Counted from the stretch's first letter, positions 32,879 to 41,875 are shown. The stretch: DNA of 45,862 nt from Chloroflexota bacterium (GCA_023488685.1 JAMDDR010000373.1:1-45862), one strand, 5' to 3'. A program made the numbers and translations. The notes: generated by a model from the sequence alone, not told the origin.

Positions 32879-34065
32879 CGTTTATAGACGGCGAACGTCA
32901 GTGTGACACTCTGAAAATAGCCGCGTGGCGGATTACTGTCTGGGTTCAGTTGCAGATCCGAAACCTGTACCTCCACCCGCAAGGTTGAGGTGAGGATCTC
33001 AAAGACGCCGCCATCCTGGGCCAATACCGCATCGCCTCGCGCCTTCAGTTTATTGCGGGTCACGCTGTCGTTCCAGGCATAATCCGTCATGAGCACCTTT
33101 GTCGTGCTCTGAAAGTCATTCTTGTCGAACACCCACAATGCCAGCGCTGAGACCCGCGCAGGGGTATCCCCCCCAATGCGCTCGGCAATGCTGGCGCCGC
33201 ACTCGCCGATCAACTCCCCCATCGGGCCGTTGATCGCAAAGTCTTCATCGTAATGGTCATCGCCATGGCGATAGATCGTCGGCGCGAATGTAGCCAGCGG
33301 TGTCTCGCTAGTGACGACATGGGCGCCACGTGCCGCGGGCGAGTAAACCGATCCAACAGAGCCTGGGGATGTCGGGCCAACATTCACCGTGACGTTCGGC
33401 GCAGGCACATAGGGTTCGGCCTCTACCCGGCTCGGCGCGATGTTAAAGCGTTGATTGATCGTGGCGACCGGGTTCATGCGGGGTCCCACCCAATGATCTA
33501 CCACGTAAACGATGATACCCAACAGCAACGCCCACACCAGCAACAGGATAAAACCCACCAGTCTTGCGTTACTGCGCGCTACCGCTGGCGCGCTCGGCGC
33601 CGTGTTCGCTGCAGGCACATTGCCAGTATCTTTGGCCGATTGCATGGTGTTGACCAGGCTGGTCAGCGCCAACTGGTCGTTGGCGGTAAAGCGTCCCTGA
33701 TCCCCATTTGCCCGGTTTTCTAGCGTCGCCACTCTTTCAGCGTCCCGCACCATGGTCAACGCGTCGTCGAAACTTGCATCCCCCGTGGTGACACCGAGCA
33801 CGTCATAAACATTCTGTAACGCGTTGGGAACACCGGCGCTCATTTCGCCCTGGAACTTGTTCGCTGCGCGAACAGCGTAAAAGTCCCGGTATTGCGGCGT
33901 ATTGCTTTTCGTATCGTGATAGAGCATGCGAGGCGGGGCATCCCGCAACACCATTTCCGGCGGTGCCCAGGCGTAGTAGATGTAAATTCCTGCGAACAAA
34001 CCAATGAGCAACCCGGCCAGTATGGAGGTAAAGACAACCACGCCTCGATTCATATTTGCTTTCAT
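32869..34065 (-). CDS. Unknown two-helix membrane protein
   Basis: A 398-residue protein I do not recognise. ATG 34065 follows GAGGCGAG by 3 bases. Residues about 7-32 form an N-terminal membrane helix, then an external or cytoplasmic domain with FQGEMSAGVPNALQNVYDVLG and a helical segment rich in Asp; a second helix lies at about 170-190 (LVGFILLLVWALLLGIIVYV). The C-terminal half contains a beta-rich domain with repeated mention of strands such as VLMTDYAWNDSVTRNKL and LRVEVQVSDLQLNPD. A Pro/Asn/Thr linker (VPAPNVTVNVGPTSPG) lies between. It is convergent with, and overlaps by 10 bases, the RNA methyltransferase gene. Confidence 0.6.
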   Translation of the reverse strand: MKANMNRGVVVFTSILAGLLIGLFAGIYIYYAWAPPEMVLRDAPPRMLYHDTKSNTPQYRDFYAVRAANKFQGEMSAGVPNALQNVYDVLGVTTGDASFDDALTMVRDAERVATLENRANGDQGRFTANDQLALTSLVNTMQSAKDTGNVPAANTAPSAPAVARSNARLVGFILLLVWALLLGIIVYVVDHWVGPRMNPVATINQRFNIAPSRVEAEPYVPAPNVTVNVGPTSPGSVGSVYSPAARGAHVVTSETPLATFAPTIYRHGDDHYDEDFAINGPMGELIGECGASIAERIGGDTPARVSALALWVFDKNDFQSTTKVLMTDYAWNDSVTRNKLKARGDAVLAQDGGVFEILTSTLRVEVQVSDLQLNPDSNPPRGYFQSVTLTFAVYKRQG

Positions 34066-34172
34066 GAACTCGCCTCGACTGTTAGTCGCCTCGATTCTTA
34101 GGCTATAGGCAGAATGAAGATATTGCCAGACGTCACGAATCTTAAAATCAGATTCTACACGTGGATTGGGAC

Positions 34173-34201
34173 TTGACAAGAAGCAAGCGAATCTGTATTC
34201 T
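34173..34201 (+). promoter_or_regulatory. Promoter of the methionine operon
   Basis: TTGACA (34173-34178), a 17-base spacer, and TATTCT (34196-34201). The -35 is a perfect consensus and the spacing optimal. Transcription would start near 34208, about 65 bases upstream of the SAM-I aptamer. Confidence 0.8.
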
Positions 34202-34272
34202 ATGCGCCATCGTTTAAGTTAAATAATGGTGTAGCATTGCTGTGTGGCAGCAGAGTTACGCCTGCAACCGCG

Positions 34273-34387
34273 CTCTTATCCAGAGAGGCAGAGGGAACGG
34301 CCCAATGAAGCCTCGGCAACCTGCCAGCGTATCCATGGAACGCTACCAAGGTGCCAACTCCGACAGCGGACGGCTGGAAGATGAGAG
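34273..34387 (+). ncRNA. SAM-I (S-box) riboswitch aptamer
   Basis: The conserved S-box core is obvious: CAGAGAGGCAGAGGGAA, CCCAATGAAGCC, GGCAACCTGCC and, near the 3' end, GGCTGGAAGATGAGAG. P1 closes by pairing CTCTTATC (34273-34280) with GATGAGAG (34380-34387). It binds S-adenosylmethionine and switches off downstream methionine genes. About 220 bases separate it from the metY start. Confidence 0.95.
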
Positions 34388-34412
34388 ACGGCCTTGACAA
34401 AGGATATTTGTT

Positions 34413-34458
34413 ATCGCCCTCTTATCGAGCTGTACGATAAGAGGGCGATTGCGTTTTC
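34413..34458 (+). terminator. Attenuator (terminator) of the SAM-I riboswitch
   Basis: A perfect 15-bp stem (34413-34427 with 34435-34449) and a 7-base loop is followed by TGCGTTTTCTG. The 5' arm contains CTCTTATC at 34419-34426, identical to the 5' strand of aptamer P1. The P1 3' strand GATGAGAG can therefore pair with either copy: with P1 when SAM is bound (terminator forms) or with the terminator arm when SAM is absent (anti-terminator). Confidence 0.9.
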
Positions 34459-34605
34459 TGCTAGGTTAAAGCCATGTGGAGCGCGCAGAAGGCTGGTTCT
34501 GTCCACGGCTTAATCTGTATGTATTGTGTTTAGTTGGGTCATGAAGCATATTGTTTTGTTGGGGTATGCTGCACCAGCAGCCTGCGCCGAAAGGAAAGAG
34601 TTTAA

Positions 34606-35940
34606 ATGTCTGAACAACACACGTTTCACTTTGATACGCTCGCGTTGCACGGAGGCACTCAGCCCGACGCGGCCACCGGCGCGCGCGCCGTGCCGATCTA
34701 CCAAACCACCTCCTATCAGTTCAAGAACACCGAACACGCCGCCAACCTCTTCGGCCTCAAGGAGTTCGGCAACATCTACACCCGCATCATGAATCCCACC
34801 AACGACGTGGTCGAACAACGCATCGCCGCGCTCGAAGGCGGCGTCGGCGGACTCGTCGTCGCCTCCGGCCAGGCCGCCGAGACTTTCGCCATCCTCAACC
34901 TCGCCCGCACCGGCGATCACATCATCAGCGCCACCTCGCTCTACGGCGGCACCTACAACCTCTTCCACTACACCCTCCCCCGCCTCGGCATCGAGACCAC
35001 CTTCGTCGATCCCTCCGACCCGGAGAACTTCCGCCGCGCCATCCAGCCCAACACCAAGGCCATCTACGGCGAGACCGTCGGCAACCCCAGGCTCGACGTC
35101 TTCCCCTTCGAAGCCGTCGCGGCCATCGCGCATGCGCACAGCCTCCCGCTGATCATCGACAACACCACCGCCACCCCCTACCTGGTGCGGCCGATCGAGT
35201 GGGGCACGGACATCGTGGTGCACTCCACCACCAAGTACATCGGGGGGCACGGCCTGTCGATCGGCGGCGTGATCGTGGACAGCGGCAAGTTCGACTGGTC
35301 GCACAGCCCGCGCCACGCCGAGTTCAACCAGCCGGATCCGAGCTACCACGGGTTGGTGTACTCGGCGCTGGGCGCGCCGGCCTACATCCTGAAGGCGCGC
35401 CTGACGCTGTTGCGCGACATCGGTGCGGCGCAGTCGCCGTTCAACTCGTTCCTGAACGTGCAGGGGCTGGAGACGCTGCCGGTGCGGATGGAGCGGCACA
35501 TCGCGAACGCGAATGCGGTGGCGGCGCACCTGGCGCAGAGTCCGCACCTGGCGTGGGTGCTGCATCCCAGCCTGCCCAACTATCCGCAGAAAGAACTGGT
35601 GGCGAAGTACGCGCCGAAGGGGTTGACGGCGTTGATCGGGTTCGGGATCAAAGGGGGGCGCGAGGCAGGTCGTGCATTCATCGACCACCTGAAGCTGTTG
35701 TCGCATGTGGCGAACATCGGCGACGCGAAGTCGCTGGCGATCCACCCGGCGACGACGACGCACTCGCAACTGACGGCGGAGGAGCAGATCAGCACGGGAG
35801 TGACGGACGACTTCGTGCGGCTGAGCATTGGGCTGGAGGACGTGCGCGACATCATCTGGGACCTGGACCAGGCGTTGGCAGCAGCCGTCACCACCGCCGG
35901 CAATGGCCACAGCAAACGTGAGGCACATGTGACCGCCTAG
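34606..35940 (+). CDS. metY: O-acetylhomoserine sulfhydrylase (MetY)
   Basis: A 444-residue PLP enzyme that makes homocysteine from O-acetylhomoserine and sulfide, the direct step in methionine synthesis. The Cys/Met-metabolism signature is present: SGQAAETFAILNL, SATSLYGGTYNLF, the aspartate in IIDNTTATPYL (185) and the PLP lysine in HSTTKYIGGHG (Lys210). AAAGGAAAGAG precedes ATG 34606. It is the first gene after the SAM-I riboswitch and is followed by metX and metW. Base composition is odd: nearly all codons end in C or G, and Leu changes from CTC (13 of 14 before residue 181) to CTG/TTG (28 of 28 after). The ends of the gene look like the neighbours. Confidence 0.95.
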   Translation: MSEQHTFHFDTLALHGGTQPDAATGARAVPIYQTTSYQFKNTEHAANLFGLKEFGNIYTRIMNPTNDVVEQRIAALEGGVGGLVVASGQAAETFAILNLARTGDHIISATSLYGGTYNLFHYTLPRLGIETTFVDPSDPENFRRAIQPNTKAIYGETVGNPRLDVFPFEAVAAIAHAHSLPLIIDNTTATPYLVRPIEWGTDIVVHSTTKYIGGHGLSIGGVIVDSGKFDWSHSPRHAEFNQPDPSYHGLVYSALGAPAYILKARLTLLRDIGAAQSPFNSFLNVQGLETLPVRMERHIANANAVAAHLAQSPHLAWVLHPSLPNYPQKELVAKYAPKGLTALIGFGIKGGREAGRAFIDHLKLLSHVANIGDAKSLAIHPATTTHSQLTAEEQISTGVTDDFVRLSIGLEDVRDIIWDLDQALAAAVTTAGNGHSKREAHVTA

Positions 35941-35953
35941 CGGTCCGGGAATA

Positions 35954-35987
35954 AGAGACCGGCGGTTCGATCGTCAAGCCGGTCTCT
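35954..35987 (+). terminator. Hairpin between metY and metX
   Basis: AGAGACCGGC (35954-35963) pairs perfectly with GCCGGTCTCT (35978-35987) around a 14-base loop, followed by CATTTCC. The tail is a weak T run, so it may be a partial terminator or processing site that sets the ratio of metY to metX. Confidence 0.6.
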
Positions 35988-36015
35988 CATTTCCTGCCTC
36001 CAATACTCTCCAACA

Positions 36016-37185
36016 ATGATTGTCCAAACACAGACAGTAACTTTCGACACTGAACTGCGCCTGCAGAGTGGCGCGACGCTAGGGCCCATCACAGTGGCCT
36101 ACGAAACTTACGGCACGTTGAACGAGGATCACAGCAATGCGATCCTGATTTGCCATGCCTGGAGCGGTGATGCTCATGTTGCAGGCCGGCATTCACCGGA
36201 TGATCCCAAATCCGGTTGGTGGGACGAAGCCGTCGGCCCAGGCAAGGCATTTGACACCGATAAATACTTTGTCGTGTGCTCGAACGTGATCGGCGGTTGT
36301 TCGGGCAGCACCGGCCCGGCATCGATCAACCCACAAACCGGCAACCCGTATGGCTTGTCATTTCCGATCGTGACCATCGCCGATATGGTGGAAGTGCAAC
36401 GCTGGTTGATGGACTATCTGGGTCTTGCCCAGTGGTTGACGGTCGTCGGCGGGAGTATGGGTGGCATGCAGGCGCTCCAATGGGCAGTATCGTATCCAGA
36501 ACGCATGCGCAGCACGATGGTGCTGGCAGCCACCGCCTCACTGTCGCCACAATCCATAGCGCTGAGCGAAGTAGCCCGGCAGGCCATCTATGCTGATCCG
36601 AACTGGAACCATGGGGATTACTACGATAAAACCCCGCCAAATGCCGGCCTGGCCGTAGCGCGAATGATCGGCCATATCACCTTCCTCAGTGACGAGTCGA
36701 TGCGTGCGAAGTTTGGACGTCGTTTGACGAATGAGAAGTACGGCTATAGTTTTGATACCGAGTTCGAGGTCGAAGGCTACCTGCGTTACCGCGGCAATGC
36801 ATTTACCAAGCGATTCGACGCGAACGCTTTCCTTTATCTGAGCAAGTCGATGGACTATTTCGACCTATCCTACGGACAGCCGTCGCTTGCCAGCGCTTTC
36901 AAACATATCACCGACACCCATTTCCTGGTGGTCAGTTATACATCGGATTGGCTGTATCCGTCGCGACAGTCAAAGGAGCTGGTACGCGCTCTGCTTCAAA
37001 ATGGTATCAACGTTACCTACGTAGAGATAGAAAGCAACTACGGTCACGATGCATTCCTGCTTGAGGTTGAACGCCTGGCCGAGTTGACACACGACTTCCT
37101 ATCTCGGTTCACCACCCCTGCACATCCATCGAACGGTCGGGCTGCCCAGACGAAACTCCCCACCGACCTTGCAATGAATATATGA
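36016..37185 (+). CDS. metX: Homoserine O-acetyltransferase (MetX)
   Basis: A 389-residue alpha/beta-hydrolase-fold enzyme that acetylates homoserine with acetyl-CoA, supplying MetY. The nucleophile motif GGSMGGMQALQW gives Ser147; Asp311 (YTSDWLYPS) and His344 (NYGHDAF) complete the triad. ILICHAWSGDAHVAG and CSNVIGGCSGSTGP are the typical oxyanion and binding loops. Some members use succinyl-CoA; the sequence alone does not exclude that. It follows metY by 75 bases and overlaps metW by 4 bases (ATGA). Codon use is ordinary for the window, unlike metY. Confidence 0.95.
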   Translation: MIVQTQTVTFDTELRLQSGATLGPITVAYETYGTLNEDHSNAILICHAWSGDAHVAGRHSPDDPKSGWWDEAVGPGKAFDTDKYFVVCSNVIGGCSGSTGPASINPQTGNPYGLSFPIVTIADMVEVQRWLMDYLGLAQWLTVVGGSMGGMQALQWAVSYPERMRSTMVLAATASLSPQSIALSEVARQAIYADPNWNHGDYYDKTPPNAGLAVARMIGHITFLSDESMRAKFGRRLTNEKYGYSFDTEFEVEGYLRYRGNAFTKRFDANAFLYLSKSMDYFDLSYGQPSLASAFKHITDTHFLVVSYTSDWLYPSRQSKELVRALLQNGINVTYVEIESNYGHDAFLLEVERLAELTHDFLSRFTTPAHPSNGRAAQTKLPTDLAMNI

Positions 37186-37802
37186 GTCAAAGCCAGACAC
37201 TTAAATCAGAGACTCAACGAGACAGTGTCAGCAGAAGTGGCCGCCTTGATCTCGAAGCCATCGTTGAGATTATTCCCACCGGTGCACGCGTGCTGGACCT
37301 CGGATGCGGTGACGGCACCTTGCTGGGTCAACTCGTACAGCGCAAGCAGGTCGTCGCGCGTGGTGTTGAGCTAAGTGAGATGAACGTCCGCGCGTGCATT
37401 GCACGTGGGCTTTCGGTACGCCAGGGGAATATCGAAGAGGGGCTGGCCGATTACCTCGATACCGCGTTCGAGTACGTCATCCTCAGCCAGACGTTGGCCT
37501 TTCTCGACAAGCCGGAGCCAGTCGTGCAGGAAATGTTGCGCGTCGGAAAACACGCCGTCATTTCTTTCGAGAACACTAGCTATTGGAAAGAGCGCTGGCG
37601 CGCGGCGCGTGGCGGCGGCGCAGGCTACGAGCTATGCTCAGGCGAACCGCGTATGCGAGCGATTACGCTGCGGCAGTTCAACGAGTTTTGCGACTGCTGC
37701 CATGCACGGATCGAACGCGCCATGTTTCTCAATAACGAACGCCATATCCATATCCTCCCTACCCTACGCGCCCACATTGCCGTATACGTTCTCACGAAAT
37801 AA
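37182..37802 (+). CDS. metW: Methionine biosynthesis protein MetW
   Basis: A 206-residue class I methyltransferase-fold protein. The SAM-binding motif VLDLGCGDGTLL is near residues 37-48, and VELSEMNVRACIARGL and EYVILSQTLAFLDKP are standard MetW segments. MetW works with MetX and is thought to stimulate or be needed for homoserine acetylation; its own reaction is not settled. Overlap of 4 bases with metX is the usual arrangement, and translation is likely coupled. Confidence 0.93.
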   Translation: MSQSQTLKSETQRDSVSRSGRLDLEAIVEIIPTGARVLDLGCGDGTLLGQLVQRKQVVARGVELSEMNVRACIARGLSVRQGNIEEGLADYLDTAFEYVILSQTLAFLDKPEPVVQEMLRVGKHAVISFENTSYWKERWRAARGGGAGYELCSGEPRMRAITLRQFNEFCDCCHARIERAMFLNNERHIHILPTLRAHIAVYVLTK

Positions 37803-37846
37803 GCGATCTACAATTCACAGTCGCAATTCATCAAACAGTATTCGAA

Positions 37847-39112
37847 ATGTTTTACGATCAAGCAACGATTACGGTACGTGGAGGCAAGGGTGGCGACGGC
37901 GTCGTCAGCTTCCGGCGCGAGTCCATGGTTCCGCGCGGTGGTCCAGACGGCGGCAACGGCGGCCGTGGCGGAGACGTTGTCCTGGTAGTCAACCGTCACC
38001 TTAACACACTCTATACCTTCCAACATAAACGGTTATTTAAGGCCGAGGATGGGCGACCCGGCCGGGGCAAGGACCAAACCGGGAGATCCGGCAAGGATCT
38101 GTTTGTCGAAGTTCCACCCGGCACCATCGTGCGTGATGCTGAAACACACGCAGTGATAGGTGACCTCACCCACACCGATCAGCAGATCATTGTGGTGCGC
38201 GGGGGGCGCGGCGGGCGTGGCAACGCCAGGTTCGCCACTTCCAGCAATCAGGCGCCGCTCATGGCGGAAAACGGATCGCCAGGCGACACGCAAGAGCTTC
38301 TGCTCGAATTGAAGCTGATCGCGGATATCGGCATCGTCGGTCTGCCTAATGCGGGCAAGAGCACGCTGTTGTCGGTGCTCACGGCAGCCAGGCCCAAAAT
38401 CGGCGATTACCCGTTCACGACGCTGCAGCCGAATCTGGGCGTGGCGCAGATCGACGGATTACGCACGGTTGTTCTTGCCGACATCCCGGGTTTGATCGAA
38501 GGGGCCAGCCAGGGAGCGGGATTGGGACATGAATTCCTGCGTCACATCGAGCGTACACGTGTGCTCATCCATGTGCTCGACGGATTGAGCGAGGATGTGG
38601 TTCGCGACTACCAAACCATCCAGGCTGAATTGGCAGCGTTCGGCCATGGTCTGGGTCAGAAACCACAGGTCCTCGCCATGAACAAAATGGATTTACCAGA
38701 TGCGCAAGCCGCATATGAGCTGTTTTGCCACAGCGATACTGCTCTGGCCGAACTGAAGGCATGTCAGCCGATCTCTGCCGCAACAGGGCAAAACGTGCGC
38801 GAGCTGTTACTGCGCGCCGTGCAGGTATTGGACGAACTGCCGGCACTTGAGCCACTCGAAGCCGAACCTGTGTTGCTCATGGAGGATCAGGACACCTTCG
38901 ACATCGTGCGCGAAGGGGGTGGCTTTCGCATCAACAGTCCCCAGTTGGTACGGCGCGTCGAGACGACACGCTGGGATCTGGAGGAGGCCGTGCAAAAGTT
39001 CCAGCGCTTGCTGGAGCGTAGTGGCATTACAGCAGAGTTGAAACGGCGCGGCATCAAAACGGGCGACACCGTTTACATTGGCGACTACGAACTGGAGTGG
39101 GGTGAAGGATAA
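37847..39112 (+). CDS. obgE: GTPase Obg (ObgE/CgtA)
   Basis: A 421-residue ribosome-assembly and stress-response GTPase. The N-terminal Obg fold (1-158) is glycine-rich with KGGDGVVSFRRE and GGPDGGNGGRGGDV. The G domain has G1 GLPNAGKST (165-173), switch II DIPGLIEGA (212-220) and G4 NKMD (279-282). The C-terminal OCT domain (about 345-421) is present, ending DYELEWGEG. The OCT domain is found in Gram-positive and related Obg proteins, not in most Proteobacteria. No Shine-Dalgarno sequence is evident. It follows metW by 44 bases and converges on the alpha/beta hydrolase. Confidence 0.97.
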   Translation: MFYDQATITVRGGKGGDGVVSFRRESMVPRGGPDGGNGGRGGDVVLVVNRHLNTLYTFQHKRLFKAEDGRPGRGKDQTGRSGKDLFVEVPPGTIVRDAETHAVIGDLTHTDQQIIVVRGGRGGRGNARFATSSNQAPLMAENGSPGDTQELLLELKLIADIGIVGLPNAGKSTLLSVLTAARPKIGDYPFTTLQPNLGVAQIDGLRTVVLADIPGLIEGASQGAGLGHEFLRHIERTRVLIHVLDGLSEDVVRDYQTIQAELAAFGHGLGQKPQVLAMNKMDLPDAQAAYELFCHSDTALAELKACQPISAATGQNVRELLLRAVQVLDELPALEPLEAEPVLLMEDQDTFDIVREGGGFRINSPQLVRRVETTRWDLEEAVQKFQRLLERSGITAELKRRGIKTGDTVYIGDYELEWGEG

Positions 39113-39130
39113 TGTCCTTCCAGGGGCCTG

Positions 39131-39937
39131 TCATCCGTCCAGCGTCCGAAGAAAGCCCGTCACAAACGCCTGTACATTCAGTTGGTGCTGCTCCTTGCTG
39201 ACGGACTTCGCAGTGAGTTCGTGGAATACAGCGCCGGGGATCGCTTCGGCCAGCGCCAGTCCATAGTCGAACGGGTGAATGGGATCGCGCCGATTAGCAA
39301 GCACCAGTACTGGCACATGAATCGCTTGTAACTCACCCAGGTGTTGTACCGGCGCGTCATTAGGGATATGGATGAGCTTGGCGACAGTCTCCTCGGCACG
39401 AGAATGTTCAAATTGCCCAACCAGTGATTGTGCGGCATCGGGTGATTCATGCAACACAGCCTGGTATGGCTCGCTGTGTTTGAAGTCCACCAAACCTCTC
39501 GCGGCGCCGGAATCGCGGATGAGACGCGCAATCAAAGCATAGACGTGCAGGTTGGGTGGATTCGGCTGGTCAAGCCAGGCCGGGCGTGAAAGTACCAGCG
39601 CGCGCACACGGTCAGGGTACCGCAGTGCGACGTTCAATGCCACGGCTGCTCCCATCGAGATGCCACCTACCACAGCCTGCGACAGTTGCAGATGGTCCAT
39701 GAAAGCAATGGTGTCATCGGCAAACACAGCGATGCGAATGCGATCAGTGTCGCCTAACGGATGTGTTTCTCCGTGCGCCCGGCAGTCAAACGCCAGCAGG
39801 CGCACTCCGCCAGGCGGTTGGAACAAGCCAAACGGCTGGTTCACATCGCCGCCGAGTCCATGTTGGAAGATGAATGGCGCCCCCTGCCCTGCCTCGCGAT
39901 AGTGAAAGCAGATGCCATCGTGCGTGAAATACGGCAT
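39131..39937 (-). CDS. Alpha/beta hydrolase
   Basis: A 268-residue cytoplasmic hydrolase. The oxyanion region QHGLGGDVNQ, the nucleophile elbow GGISMGAAVA (Ser94), an acid in ANRRDPIHPF (near residue 217) and a His in SKEQHQLNVQAF near the C-terminus give the catalytic triad. The family includes esterases, lactonases and C-C bond hydrolases. It begins 4 bases after the sugar isomerase ends and is the last gene of a four-gene minus-strand unit with a RuBisCO-like protein, so a lactone or sugar-acid ester is a reasonable guess but not shown. Confidence 0.85.
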   Translation of the reverse strand: MPYFTHDGICFHYREAGQGAPFIFQHGLGGDVNQPFGLFQPPGGVRLLAFDCRAHGETHPLGDTDRIRIAVFADDTIAFMDHLQLSQAVVGGISMGAAVALNVALRYPDRVRALVLSRPAWLDQPNPPNLHVYALIARLIRDSGAARGLVDFKHSEPYQAVLHESPDAAQSLVGQFEHSRAEETVAKLIHIPNDAPVQHLGELQAIHVPVLVLANRRDPIHPFDYGLALAEAIPGAVFHELTAKSVSKEQHQLNVQAFVTGFLRTLDG

Positions 39938-39941
39938 AACG

Positions 39942-40802
39942 CTATCGTTCCGTGCTCATTGCAGCAGATATGGGGCCGCCTATCTTTGACCGGAGAAACG
40001 CGACGCTGGCATCCACCTGGTCCTCGGTCAGTGTATGCAAGATCAATGGACCAGTGAAACCAATCGCCCGCAGGCGTGCCAGGTAACGGTCATAATCCAG
40101 TACACCGGTGCCGGCGGCGCCATGCCCCCCTGCCCCTTCCAGGATCAAATCCTTGGCGTGTACGATTGCAATATCGCGCCCCAGCAGATCAAACGCTTCG
40201 TCGAGGATATCACCCATCTGCGCGACCTGATCGGCATGCAGCAAGTTGGAGCCGTCCATCACAATCTTGACGCGCGGCGATCCCAACTCGTCCAGCAACC
40301 GGCGCGCCTTTTGCGCTGAATCGACCACGTTCGACAGCTCGGGTTCCACACCGAGCGTCACACCGTAATCCTCCGCGATAACGATAGCTTCACGCATCGA
40401 TACAAGCAGGTCAGCCCAGGCCCCTGATGTGTCATTATCGGGATGGCGGCGCCACATATTCTCAGCATCCCGTGTCCCCGTGCACAGCGTAATCACTGCG
40501 GTACCCATCGCACCACAGGCTTCAGCCAGGACCCGTAGCCGGCGCAGACCTTCACGGCGCTGTCCCACATCAGGGTGAATCAGGTTGAATGTGCCTGACA
40601 CGGCTGTCATCGTCAGCCCACGTGTCTTCATCGTCGTGCGGATACGCTCGTACAGTGCCGGCAGAATGCGCTCCGGCAATGACGGTAACCCGGCGCAAGC
40701 CATGTTGAATTGCACGTGCTGGATACCGTGTGCACGCACAGCATCCAACGTTTCTTCGAGCGTGGGGCGTGCAAAGATCTTTGCAAAGATACCAATGTCC
40801 AT
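39942..40802 (-). CDS. Sugar phosphate isomerase/epimerase-like TIM-barrel protein
   Basis: A 286-residue protein of the xylose-isomerase-like TIM barrel group (AP_endonuc_2). Recognisable segments are MDIGIFAKIF at the first strand, HGIQHVQFNM, GLTMTAVSGTFNLIHPD, GVTLGVEPELSNVVDS with the metal-binding Glu, VKIVMDGSNLLH with Asp, and IAIVHAKDLI with the His/Asp pair; these are the usual metal ligands of the family. Substrates are ketoses, inosose or hydroxypyruvate-like acids. It overlaps the oxidoreductase gene by one base and is followed by the hydrolase after 4 bases, so the three are translated from one mRNA. Confidence 0.85.
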   Translation of the reverse strand: MDIGIFAKIFARPTLEETLDAVRAHGIQHVQFNMACAGLPSLPERILPALYERIRTTMKTRGLTMTAVSGTFNLIHPDVGQRREGLRRLRVLAEACGAMGTAVITLCTGTRDAENMWRRHPDNDTSGAWADLLVSMREAIVIAEDYGVTLGVEPELSNVVDSAQKARRLLDELGSPRVKIVMDGSNLLHADQVAQMGDILDEAFDLLGRDIAIVHAKDLILEGAGGHGAAGTGVLDYDRYLARLRAIGFTGPLILHTLTEDQVDASVAFLRSKIGGPISAAMSTER

Positions 40803-41875
40803 CAGACACTTCCCATCACATCAGCCAATGACACGCATGTGCCTGTTTCCACAGAACGCGCAATAGCCACCATTGCCCGTACCGCTTCAACGCCGTCGTC
40901 AACACTTGCCCCCATTTGCGGCTTACCGTACAGGATGGTGTCAGCAAAACCTTCGATCTGCAGCTTATAAGTGTAAGCATCCTCACCAAGTGGGCGGTGA
41001 TACTGGCGATCCTTGACGGAGAAACACTCCACCTCGCTCGACTTGTGGTACCAGGGCAGATACACACGCCCGTTCACGCTGCCGTTTTCGCCATAAACGC
41101 GGAAACCTTCCTCGAAATCACCGCGCAGCGGGATGGTTAGCTCCAGATGCCCCAGCGCACCATTGGCGAAGTCCGTTTCTACAAACCAGCAATAAGCGCC
41201 GAACTGCTCGCTGAGCCGCGCACGCACGGCTGTGATGGCACCACCCAGGAAGCGAGCGGTGTCCACCAGGTGGCTGCCATGTGTCAACATGAAATAGCGC
41301 CGTTTATCTGCCTTTGGATTACCTTCGGGGCGCTTTGCCCTCTGGCTGAGAACAGGGATTGGTTGCAGGTTATCAGTCATGGTATAGCGCAGCGTGGAGT
41401 CACAGTACCATGATTTGAGTGCCATTAATTCGCCAATCTCTTCCTGAATAAATCGTCGCGCGAAGGTAATCCCAGGATCAAAACGGCGGTTGTTGCCTAT
41501 TTGCAGCACGTACCCTGTAGTATGCACGTGCCGGCGCAGTGCTTCACACTCTTCGACACTCACACCCAGTGGCTTTTCCACCAGTACGTGCTTCCCAGCC
41601 GCAAATGCTTTCATGCATAGAGGCACATGAAATTGGTCGGCAACGGCGATGATCACGGCTTCTACCTGAGGGTCGCCAAGCATGTCGTCGTAACTTGCGT
41701 AGGTAACCTTCGGGTCATGCATGGCCGCCATTTTTGCACGCAAGTCATCTGCCACATCGCAGATGGCATACAGTTCGGCGTTGCGGGCTTTGCGGCATGC
41801 GTCAAAGTGGGCAAACTGCGCGATAGGCCCGCAGCCCAGGATGCCAATGCGCAGCAATCTTGATTCTTTGTTCAT
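40802..41875 (-). CDS. Gfo/Idh/MocA family oxidoreductase
   Basis: A 357-residue NAD(P)-dependent dehydrogenase. The Rossmann motif GILGCGPIA is at 11-19, the catalytic EKPLG at 100-104, and a C-terminal dimer/beta-sheet domain follows. The motif KADKRRYFMLTHGSHLVDTARFLGG places the conserved D/H residues of the active site. Family members oxidise sugars, inositols or sugar acids. It overlaps the isomerase gene by one base and starts 75 bases after the RuBisCO-like gene ends. The neighbours point to a carbohydrate pathway; its substrate cannot be read from sequence. Confidence 0.9.
   Translation of the reverse strand: MNKESRLLRIGILGCGPIAQFAHFDACRKARNAELYAICDVADDLRAKMAAMHDPKVTYASYDDMLGDPQVEAVIIAVADQFHVPLCMKAFAAGKHVLVEKPLGVSVEECEALRRHVHTTGYVLQIGNNRRFDPGITFARRFIQEEIGELMALKSWYCDSTLRYTMTDNLQPIPVLSQRAKRPEGNPKADKRRYFMLTHGSHLVDTARFLGGAITAVRARLSEQFGAYCWFVETDFANGALGHLELTIPLRGDFEEGFRVYGENGSVNGRVYLPWYHKSSEVECFSVKDRQYHRPLGEDAYTYKLQIEGFADTILYGKPQMGASVDDGVEAVRAMVAIARSVETGTCVSLADVMGSV

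Noticed and set aside
34510..35928. 472-residue antisense open frame across metY
   Set aside because: It mirrors metY with Arg/Gly/Val/His-rich low-complexity sequence, caused by the extreme third-position GC of metY. No motif or ribosome site.
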